The notes below the pieces were generated by a model. The model did not search any database. It had not been told where the DNA came from and saw nothing but the letters and a program-made list of their open reading frames with translations. This document shows, in pieces, positions 27,525 to 35,721 of a DNA stretch of 64,000 nt. Made by a program: the position numbers and the translations under genes. Numbering within the stretch: position 1 is the first letter of the stretch; each line of letters opens with the position of its first letter. Where the stretch lies: NCBI RefSeq assembly GCF_009856605.1, contig NZ_CP047242.1:3788001-3852000 (forward strand), given 5' to 3'. This DNA is from Trichormus variabilis 0441. Lineage in GTDB: Bacteria > Cyanobacteriota > Cyanobacteriia > Cyanobacteriales > Nostocaceae.

Positions 27525-28832
27525 AATACTGTGGCGCAAGTTGTTTTAGAAAACGTTTACAAAAGTTTCCCTCCCCGCAGAGGGGAAAATGTGAGTTCAC
27601 AAACTCCATCCGCGAAGAAAACTGATGCAGAACCAGCAGGAACCGTCAATGTTTTGCGACGGATAAACCTGACTATTCCTGATGGGGAATTTATGGTGTT
27701 GGTGGGGCCTTCTGGTTGCGGTAAAAGTACCCTGCTACGGTTAATTGCGGGGTTAGAAGTGATGACAGGCGGTAATATTTGGGTAGGCGATCGCTTGGTG
27801 AATGATTTACCACCCAAGGAACGGGATATTGCAATGGTGTTTCAAAATTACGCCCTCTATCCCCACATGACGGTATATGACAACATCGCCTTTGGTTTGC
27901 GTCGTCGTTCTAGTTCTGAACAACACAGAGACAATTCTCACCCCAGTTCCCAGACCCAATTCCCCACCTGGGCGGAAAATCTACTAGTAGGTGCGACAAG
28001 AAAGCTTCCCAAAGGACTGCGTTACATTTCCGATCAAGAACGAGAAGTAGACGAGCAAGTACGGTCTGTAGCGCATTTGTTACAAATGGAAACCTTGCTA
28101 AATCGCTTACCCAAACAACTATCTGGAGGACAAAGACAGCGGGTGGCTTTAGGAAGAGCGATCGCCCGTAATCCTCAAGTATTCTTAATGGATGAGCCGC
28201 TTTCTAACCTAGATGCCAAGTTAAGGGCAGAAACCCGCGCTCAAATCGTCAAATTGCAACGCCAGCTAGGCACAACAACGATTTACGTCACCCACGACCA
28301 AACAGAAGCCATGACAATGGGCGATCGTATCGCCATCATGAATCAAGGCCAAATTCAACAAGTAGCTTCCCCCCTAGAACTCTACAATCATCCGGCCAAT
28401 CGCTTTGTAGCTGAATTCATTGGTACACCACCCATGAATTTTATTCCCGTAGAGTTCCACGCACCATTGTTAATTACCCATTCCCAGTTCCGTCTCACCC
28501 TTCCAGAGATATGGGCAAGTGCGTTGCAAAAATATGATGGGCAAACTCTCATTTTAGGCATTCGTCCAGAACATTTAACTGTGAGTGTACCCGCGACTAA
28601 AAATTTGCCAGTACAAGTAGATTTAGTAGAAAACTTAGGTAATGATTCTTTTATTAATGTGGTACTAACTGAGGCTGAATCTCGATTTGCTCATACAATT
28701 AAACCTTTGCAAGTACGAGTTCCATCAGACCGAATCATCAATGTGGGAGAGCAAATCTGGTTATCACTAACACTGGATAAAATTCACTTTTTTGACCCTG
28801 ATACTGATTTAGCAATATTTCCTAAAAATTAG
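27513..28832 (+). CDS. glsC: Sugar ABC transporter ATP-binding protein, GlsC/MalK/UgpC type
   Basis: A 439-aa ATPase. Walker A is GPSGCGKST (65-73), followed by the Q-loop FQNYALYPHMTVYDNIAFGL, signature [16 protein letters not shown] and Walker B VFLMDEPLSNLD. The C-terminal TOBE/MalK regulatory domain begins near residue 300 (FIGTPPMNFIPVEF, ILGIRPEHLTV). It energises glucoside/sugar uptake with a separate permease not in this window. Unusual features are a 20-residue insert before Walker A (RGENVSSQTPSAKK) and about 45 extra residues between the Q-loop helix and the signature. By recall this matches Alr4781 (GlsC), reported to serve glucoside uptake and intercellular junctions in PCC 7120; the orthology is inferred. 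The start codon comes from an intergenic repeat. Confidence 0.85.
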   Translation: MTSDNTVAQVVLENVYKSFPPRRGENVSSQTPSAKKTDAEPAGTVNVLRRINLTIPDGEFMVLVGPSGCGKSTLLRLIAGLEVMTGGNIWVGDRLVNDLPPKERDIAMVFQNYALYPHMTVYDNIAFGLRRRSSSEQHRDNSHPSSQTQFPTWAENLLVGATRKLPKGLRYISDQEREVDEQVRSVAHLLQMETLLNRLPKQLSGGQRQRVALGRAIARNPQVFLMDEPLSNLDAKLRAETRAQIVKLQRQLGTTTIYVTHDQTEAMTMGDRIAIMNQGQIQQVASPLELYNHPANRFVAEFIGTPPMNFIPVEFHAPLLITHSQFRLTLPEIWASALQKYDGQTLILGIRPEHLTVSVPATKNLPVQVDLVENLGNDSFINVVLTEAESRFAHTIKPLQVRVPSDRIINVGEQIWLSLTLDKIHFFDPDTDLAIFPKN

Positions 28833-28882
28833 TCTCTTAGTTTGAATTATTGGGGACTTACAGATAAAAAAATATCTAAAAT

Positions 28883-28947
28883 GTAGGGTGCGTCAGTATT
28901 AAAAATTTCTGAGTATAGTTAGGTTCTATGGCACTGACGCACCCTAC
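28883..28947. terminator. 15-bp inverted repeat between convergent genes
   Basis: GTAGGGTGCGTCAGT and exact complement ACTGACGCACCCTAC with a 35-base AT-rich loop. It lies between the glsC-like stop and the leftward acidic-protein stop. The motif is known to me as a recurring Nostoc repeat. It may act as a bidirectional terminator. Confidence 0.55.
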
Positions 28948-28982
28948 TAAACCTCAAACGGGAATAGACAGCACCGCAATTA

Positions 28983-29357
28983 CTATTTCTTAGCTTGACC
29001 TTTTTCTAAAGCTTGTTTTACTAAATCATCGCTAACGCTAGTGACTGCATCTTCTCTAGACGCGCCTATTTCTTTTGCTAACTCTATATAATCATCAGGA
29101 TTGCTAGTAGATTGAGCTTCGGTTCTTGTTTCTTCAGGTACAGAGATTTCTTGCTGAGGTGCAGTAGCCGCTTCAGCCGCCGCAGCGCCTTCGGCAGTAC
29201 GATCAACATCACTAATACTAAACTGTTGTGCAGCTGCATAATCAGCATCAAAATCAACTTTCGGTGCTTTTTCTTCACCACTAGCTATATTTTCCGCAGC
29301 TAATTGTGCATCGTGGGTAGGAGCTTCAATAAGATTAGGCTTTATTTCTTCGGACAT
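28983..29357 (-). CDS. Small acidic, Ala/Glu-rich protein of unknown function
   Basis: A 124-aa protein, strongly acidic and low in aromatic residues, probably disordered in parts (TAEGAAAAEAATAPQQE). A few ordered-looking blocks occur (VDFDADYAAAQQFSISDVDR; NPDDYIELAKEIGASREDAV). No domain, signal peptide or membrane helix was recognised. GAAGG eight bases before ATG 29357 supports that start over the upstream ATG at 29372. It is divergent from the HCP gene, with about 220 bases shared between the two, so a common regulatory region is possible. Confidence 0.65.
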   Translation of the reverse strand: MSEEIKPNLIEAPTHDAQLAAENIASGEEKAPKVDFDADYAAAQQFSISDVDRTAEGAAAAEAATAPQQEISVPEETRTEAQSTSNPDDYIELAKEIGASREDAVTSVSDDLVKQALEKGQAKK

Positions 29358-29576
29358 CGCTAATACCTTCAATTGTTTTTAAATCGTTGTAGCGATGGTA
29401 ACAAAGTGATGGACTAGTTTTTAGCTCCCTCTAGAAAGATTATTACCTCTATTAAAAGATAGATATAAATACTTAGATGTAGCAAATATAATTATTTCTC
29501 TGGAAAGTAGATAAAACAAACAGAATGTTGCTAATTATTACTTGGAGAACTTAAAAATCACTTGGAAATATAAGTT

Positions 29577-30107
29577 ATGACTGCTAGTTACGAAAAAAAT
29601 GTTTCTCAAGCTCTCAGTAATGAAACCCGTAGTTTAGTAGAAGCTTTTAATAAATTAGACACCGATGCTAAGTTAGCTTGGTTTTACTATGTTTATAAAA
29701 AAATGGGTGATTCTATCACTCCCGCCGCACCCGCAGCCGCCGAACCAGAATTAGCTCCCCTTTTATTAGGTAACTATTTTCAGTTATCAGAAGAAGATCA
29801 ACTCAATATTATGCGGCAAATAGTTAATCGTGAAGATACAGAATATTCTCGTGCTTATGGAGCATTAAAAGAAAATAATCAATTATTAATTTGGTATGTA
29901 TGGGCTGTAGCTATGGGCGATACAGTAGTGGGAATGCCAGATAATTATCAGCCCACAGAAGCTATAAATGATTTACTTTCACAAGTTGAAAACTTAGATT
30001 TTGAAGCACAAATGTCTATATTCCGGACTATTGCCGGGGAGATGGGACATACAAATGTCAAGCCAATTGAAACACAAGCACAAACAGGGAAAACATCAAG
30101 TTTTTAA
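29577..30107 (+). CDS. Helical carotenoid protein (OCP N-terminal-domain paralogue)
   Basis: A 176-aa all-helical protein matching the N-terminal domain of orange carotenoid protein without the NTF2-like C-terminal domain: VEAFNKLDTDAKLAWFYYVYKKMG and LIWYVWAVAMGDTVVGMPDNYQP. Trp35 and Tyr38 lie where OCP uses aromatic residues to hold the carotenoid. HCPs bind ketocarotenoids such as canthaxanthin; clades differ, with some quenching singlet oxygen and some quenching phycobilisomes. The clade cannot be fixed here. A short TITPAAPAAAEPE-like Pro/Ala linker splits the two halves. Weak SD (ACTTGGAAATATAAGTT). A CrtW that could supply the pigment lies 4 kb left. Confidence 0.92.
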   Translation: MTASYEKNVSQALSNETRSLVEAFNKLDTDAKLAWFYYVYKKMGDSITPAAPAAAEPELAPLLLGNYFQLSEEDQLNIMRQIVNREDTEYSRAYGALKENNQLLIWYVWAVAMGDTVVGMPDNYQPTEAINDLLSQVENLDFEAQMSIFRTIAGEMGHTNVKPIETQAQTGKTSSF

Positions 30108-30452
30108 TTGAGTGGCTGGAAAGTAGGGAAAATTAAATTTGTCATTCCTACTTTCCTTACTATCAAATTCATATTAAATTAGGATTCACGCATCCAAATT
30201 TTCTGTTGAGACCGGGTGTGAGGGTTTCAAACATTTATATCCCTATACCCTTCTCCAAACCATTGATCTTTCGTTTTCATGGGTAAGCCTTAATCTATTA
30301 AGCGATCGCTCTCTTCTCTTCAAAATGGGCGATCTACGCGATAAACTCAGCCTAAATAGGCAGACTTGGTCTGTGATTTGTCGTAATTGGGGTCATACCG
30401 TTTCTTGATGTAGCTTGCCTGGCGTAGCCATAGATGCACTTTATTCTTTACT

Positions 30453-30480
30453 GTAGAGACGTTGCGTGCAACGTCTCTAC
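30453..30480. repeat. Palindromic repeat GTAGAGACGTTGC
   Basis: GTAGAGACGTTGC-GT-GCAACGTCTCTAC, an exact 13-bp stem with a 2-base loop. A decayed relative at 47335-47363 follows the PhoX-like gene. This is a known type of Nostoc dispersed palindrome. Confidence 0.8.
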
Positions 30481-30564
30481 TTATTTGGCGCAACTTCATA
30501 GAGAATTGGTATAAGCTTTCCAGTCATTGTGACCTAGTGCAGCAGAAAAAATCACTAAAAACTA

Positions 30565-30594
30565 TTGACATTTGTCGCAGACTATGTTGATAAT
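30565..30594 (+). promoter_or_regulatory. Sigma-70-type promoter for purA
   Basis: TTGACA at 30565-30570 and GATAAT at 30589-30594, with an 18-base spacer; the TTG start is about 39 bases downstream of the -10. It is the best consensus promoter I saw in the window. Confidence 0.6.
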
Positions 30595-30623
30595 GGTTCT
30601 TTGTGGAAACTTTACCTCAATAA

Positions 30624-31976
<1,353 letters not shown>

Positions 31977-32039
31977 TCAGTACTAAGTACTAAGTCAAAA
32001 GTCCAGAGTCCAGAGTTTTGTGACAACAGACAAATGTAC

Positions 32040-32059
32040 AGACGCGATTAATCGCGTCT
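32040..32059. repeat. Perfect 20-base palindrome between purA and rplY
   Basis: AGACGCGATT followed by its exact complement AATCGCGTCT, with no loop. It lies 30 bases before the rplY start. It matches the style of Nostoc dispersed palindromes; a binding site is possible but unsupported. Confidence 0.6.
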
Positions 32060-32090
32060 CTAACAACTAACAACCGACAATTAAACTAAT

Positions 32091-32390
32091 ATGGCTCTGA
32101 CAGTCGAAACTAAAAAACGCCCAGAAGGCAGCAAGCCTAAAGCTTTGCGCCGCTCTGGATTTATCCCCGCTAATTTGTACGGACACAACGGTAGAGAATC
32201 AATTTCTTTGGTAGTTGATGCCAAAGTAGTTGAAAGATTACTCAAAGCAGCTGCTGTTAAAAAAACAGAAATCGAACTCAATATTCCTGAACTGGAATGG
32301 ACTGGTAAAACCGTTCTTCAAGAAGTTCAGATACATCCAGCCAAAGGTACACCGTATCACATCAGCTTCCTTGCCACTGCCAAAGGCTAA
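32091..32390 (+). CDS. rplY: Ribosomal protein L25, short form
   Basis: A 99-aa L25 (bL25): [43 protein letters not shown], then [16 protein letters not shown] and [18 protein letters not shown]. It binds 5S rRNA in the central protuberance of the 50S subunit. It is the short form without the CTC-type C-terminal extension. It is downstream of purA (115 bases) on the same strand and is closed by a strong terminator at 32448. Confidence 0.93.
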
Positions 32391-32447
32391 AGCAAGTGCA
32401 AAATTTGTCTTACTTGCCATTTAAAGTTTGTGATAATTGCTGATAAG

Positions 32448-32471
32448 CCAGGGTTAAAACCCTGGTTTTTT
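32448..32471 (+). terminator. Rho-independent terminator after rplY
   Basis: CCAGGG-TTAAAA-CCCTGG followed immediately by six T. Textbook structure about 58 bases after the rplY stop. Confidence 0.9.
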
Positions 32472-32616
32472 GTTGTTTGCCTTTCTCAACTTTTTTAGAC
32501 AGATTAAGTCTCAATCCCGTATCTTACGATAGTACTTAAACGGACATCTTGCACCAAACCGCGATTTTAATCGTTAAGTGAAAATGTTAGTAAATCAAAT
32601 AGGCAGGAGCAATAAA

Positions 32617-33339
32617 GTGCAAATTGAAAAAACAGAGGTGGAAATTTCTACGCCTGATGGACAAATGCCTGCGTTCTTGTATCAGCCTTGTGAACATGGA
32701 CAAAAGCCAGCCGTAATTCTTTTAATGGAAGCATTTGGCTTAACTTCTCACATTCAGGATGTAGCAGCTCGAATTGCTAACGAAGGCTACGTAGTTCTGA
32801 CTCCAGATTTGTACTATCGTGAATTGACAAACAACAAGTTTGGATATGAAGAAGTTGAGCAAGCTATGGCGATGATGTACCGCCTTGACTTCGGTAAACC
32901 AATTGAGGAGGATATTAGAGCAGCGATCGCTTATCTCAAGTTACAGCCTTATGTATTCCCAGAAAAGATTGGCGTGACTGGGTTTTGCTTGGGTGGTGGT
33001 CTGTCTTTTCTCAGCGCTTGCAAATTTTCAAACGAAATTGCGGCGGTAGCTTCCTTCTACGGAATGGTTCTGGATGATTGGATAGAAGCGATAACAAACA
33101 TCTCAGTACCCATATACTTATTTTACGGTGGTGTCGATCCATTTATTCCACTTGAACGTGTTCAGCAAATTGAGACTCGGTTCCAGGAACTTAGTAAGGA
33201 ATACACATTGAAGGTTTATCCTGATGCTGATCATGGTTTTTTCTGCCATGAGCGTTCTTCCTATAACCGTTCAGCAGCCGAAGACTCATGGAATGAGCTG
33301 ACACAGTTCTTCCACAGACATTTACAAAAGTCTGTCTAA
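32617..33339 (+). CDS. Dienelactone hydrolase family protein
   Basis: A 240-aa alpha/beta hydrolase. The catalytic Cys124 lies in TGFCLGGG, with Asp in YGGVDPFIPL, His in YPDADHGFFC and the gating Glu38 in LLMEAFGL, matching carboxymethylenebutenolidase-type enzymes that open dienelactones. Its role in a cyanobacterium is unknown. AGGAG with a 7-base spacer points to GTG 32617 (MQIEKTEVEISTPDGQMPAF), which aligns with the family N-terminus; GTG 32578 and ATG 32584 upstream lack an SD. Single gene. Confidence 0.88.
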   Translation: MQIEKTEVEISTPDGQMPAFLYQPCEHGQKPAVILLMEAFGLTSHIQDVAARIANEGYVVLTPDLYYRELTNNKFGYEEVEQAMAMMYRLDFGKPIEEDIRAAIAYLKLQPYVFPEKIGVTGFCLGGGLSFLSACKFSNEIAAVASFYGMVLDDWIEAITNISVPIYLFYGGVDPFIPLERVQQIETRFQELSKEYTLKVYPDADHGFFCHERSSYNRSAAEDSWNELTQFFHRHLQKSV

Positions 33340-33496
33340 CTGCTACTTACAATAAGCGATCGCCTTTTGTGGAAGTTTTTAAATAAAATCTTCATCAAAT
33401 GCTTGTGAGTTCGACGTTGAGGCTTTTACTCTCCTAAAAAAAGTACCATAATCAAGGTTTCAGCATATCCTGAACTCAGGTTAATTTAAAATTTCT

Positions 33497-35029
33497 ATGA
33501 CAGAAACGACTCTCCCACCCTTAATTCAGCAGATGTTACAACCAGGATTTTATCCTCATGAAGTAACAGAACCTATTCAACTAATTCAGACTCATGTTTC
33601 TTCTGTGTTACTCACAGGAGAGTATGCCTATAAACTAAAAAAACCAGTGAATTTTGGCTTTTTGGATTTCTCCACTTTAGAAAAGCGACAACATTTTTGT
33701 CAGGAAGAACTGCGCTTGAATCAACGAGGAGCAGCTGAATTATATTTAGAAGTTTTACCAATCAGTTTGGTAGGTGAGCAATATACTCTAGGGGGAACTG
33801 GTGAGGCTGTCGAGTATGTGCTGAAGATGCGCCAGTTTCCCCAGGATGGCTTATTCAGTGAACTTTTTGCCCAAGGTAAACTCACTGAGTCACACCTAGA
33901 AGAATTAGGCAAGGTCGTGGCTCAATACCATGCTAAAACTGAGACGAATGATTATATTCGCAGTTTTGGAGAAGTTCCTCAAGTGCAGGCTGCATTTGAT
34001 GAAAATTATCAGCAAACTGAGAAATATATCGGTGGACCCCAAACACAGTTGCAATTTGACGAAACTAAAGCCTACACCGAGCGTTTTTTCGCAGAAAAAC
34101 AAGAATTATTCCAGCGCCGAATCCAAAATAACTATATTCGGGAATGTCATGGAGACTTACACCTGAGAAATATCTGTCTATGGCAAGATAAAATTCTTCT
34201 GTTTGATTGTATTGAATTTAACGAACCTTTCCGCTTTGTTGATGTCATGTTCGATGTCGCCTATGCGGTGATGGATTTGGATGCACAGCAACGCCCAGAC
34301 CTGAGTAACGCATATTTGAATACCTATCTAGAGCAGACTGGCGACTGGGAAGGGTTAGAAGTGCTACCCATATACTTAAATCGTCAATCTTATGTGCGAG
34401 CTAAAGTAACTTCATTTTTATTGGATGACCCCAGCGTCCCCGCGACGGTGAAGGAAGAAGCGACGAAAACAGCCTCTACATACTACAAACTGGCGTGGGA
34501 ATATACCAAACCCAAACAAGGAAAACTTATCTTAATGTCCGGGTTATCTGGTTCTGGGAAGAGTACGACTGCAAAATATTTAGCCCGTCAACTAGATGCA
34601 ATTCAAATTCGCTCAGATGCAGTCCGCAAACACTTGGGGGGAATTTCTCTGTGGGAACGTGGTGGTGATGACTTGTATACACCCGAAATGACCCAGAAAA
34701 CCTATGCAAGGTTATTAAACTTGGGGACTATACTAGCTAATCAAGGTTACACAGTAATTTTGGATGCTAAATATGATAAACAAAATTTACGCCAAGAGGC
34801 GATCGCTCAAGCCGAAAAACATCACCTCCCCCTCCAGATTATTCACTGCACAGCACCCATAGAAGTTATACAAGAACGCCTAATAAAGCGTACAGGCGAT
34901 ATTGCCGATGCTACAGTTGATTTGTTATCTTCCCAACTCCAGCAAACTGAACCCTTTACCGACCAAGAAAAACCTTACGTGCAAACTTGGGACACAACTC
35001 AACCACCACACGTAATTGGTAATCGGTAA
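33497..35029 (+). CDS. Fused aminoglycoside-phosphotransferase-like kinase and P-loop kinase
   Basis: A 510-aa two-domain protein. Residues about 1-330 resemble the APH/choline-kinase fold (HVSSVLLTGEYAYKLKKPVNFGFLDFS nucleotide lobe; catalytic loop ECHGDLHLRNICLWQDKILLFDCIEFNEPF with the HGDxxxxN and D motifs). Residues about 340-510 are a separate P-loop kinase with Walker A GLSGSGKST and DAKYDKQNLR...QIIHCTAPIEVIQERL, like zeta-toxin or gluconate-kinase-type AAA_33 proteins. The fusion is widespread in bacteria but the substrate is unknown. No resistance role should be inferred. It stands alone, followed by a C-rich repeat. Confidence 0.85.
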   Translation: MTETTLPPLIQQMLQPGFYPHEVTEPIQLIQTHVSSVLLTGEYAYKLKKPVNFGFLDFSTLEKRQHFCQEELRLNQRGAAELYLEVLPISLVGEQYTLGGTGEAVEYVLKMRQFPQDGLFSELFAQGKLTESHLEELGKVVAQYHAKTETNDYIRSFGEVPQVQAAFDENYQQTEKYIGGPQTQLQFDETKAYTERFFAEKQELFQRRIQNNYIRECHGDLHLRNICLWQDKILLFDCIEFNEPFRFVDVMFDVAYAVMDLDAQQRPDLSNAYLNTYLEQTGDWEGLEVLPIYLNRQSYVRAKVTSFLLDDPSVPATVKEEATKTASTYYKLAWEYTKPKQGKLILMSGLSGSGKSTTAKYLARQLDAIQIRSDAVRKHLGGISLWERGGDDLYTPEMTQKTYARLLNLGTILANQGYTVILDAKYDKQNLRQEAIAQAEKHHLPLQIIHCTAPIEVIQERLIKRTGDIADATVDLLSSQLQQTEPFTDQEKPYVQTWDTTQPPHVIGNR

Positions 35030-35078
35030 TTTACCGAAAGCTTATTTATGGGGAAACAAGTGTAGGTTAAAAACGTTA

Positions 35079-35116
35079 CCCCTACACCCCTACACCCCTA
35101 CACCCCTACACCCCTA
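35079..35116. repeat. Tandem octamer repeat CTACACCC
   Basis: Four or more perfect copies of CCCCTACA ending 8 bases before the ATG of the next gene. Same family as 4328 and 20790. Confidence 0.9.
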
Positions 35117-35124
35117 GTTCATTT

Positions 35125-35646
35125 ATGGCTAACAATAACAACTTATTCAATTTCACTCCCGAATTCCTGTCGCAGTTAATATTTGGGGCATTTTTAATAT
35201 TTATTTTAATCACAACAGGTTCGCCACCATCTTTGAGTATTTTTCTGGGAATTATTGGTGGTTTCGCCTTAGGCTGGTTTACTAATTCTACTAAAAGTAG
35301 TCCTCAAGCGCCTGTTGTCGCTTCTTCTGATGGTATTGATGCTGGATTAAAATACTGGTTATTTTTCTTGCTAGGGTTTGGATTATTAGGATATCCTGCA
35401 CCCATGAGTATTTTACTGGGTGGAATAGGTGCTGTTGGGGGAGGCTGGATTATTGCTTGGTGGCGAAGCAAAGAAGAAACGAAAACTCAATTACCTGTGA
35501 ATGCTTCACAAGAAGTTGTGAGTGAAGAGTCGAGCGACAGAATCACCAAGCGACAAACAAGAAGACCCGTTCGGCGTTACCGTCGTTCTGGTAGAAATTT
35601 TGGGTTTTTATTGTGGGGGAATAATCGAAATAATGACGAAGAGTGA
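35125..35646 (+). CDS. Small Gly-rich membrane protein, unknown function
   Basis: A 173-aa protein with four short hydrophobic segments: PEFLSQLIFGAFLIFILITTG, LSIFLGIIGGFALGWF, LKYWLFFLLGFGLLGYP and SILLGGIGAVGGGWIIAWW. The second and fourth resemble glycine zippers, and the two halves look like an internal duplication (PPSLSIFLGIIGGFALGWF versus PAPMSILLGGIGAVGGGWI). The C-terminus is basic and Arg-rich (KRQTRRPVRRYRRSG). No family recognised. The octamer repeat occupies the expected ribosome-site position, so no SD is present. Confidence 0.65.
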   Translation: MANNNNLFNFTPEFLSQLIFGAFLIFILITTGSPPSLSIFLGIIGGFALGWFTNSTKSSPQAPVVASSDGIDAGLKYWLFFLLGFGLLGYPAPMSILLGGIGAVGGGWIIAWWRSKEETKTQLPVNASQEVVSEESSDRITKRQTRRPVRRYRRSGRNFGFLLWGNNRNNDEE

Positions 35647-35664
35647 ATAATATCTGTGGGGGTT

Positions 35665-35690
35665 GGTAATTGGTAATTGGTAATTGGTAA
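35665..35690. repeat. Tandem heptamer repeat GGTAATT
   Basis: Three and a half exact copies of GGTAATT between two convergent genes. Confidence 0.85.
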
Positions 35691-35721
35691 GGATCAATCA
35701 CTATTGTGAGCGCTGAGTTTA

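Noticed and set aside
35079..35116. CRISPR-like repeat array
   Set aside because: Contiguous octamers with no spacers; a simple tandem repeat.
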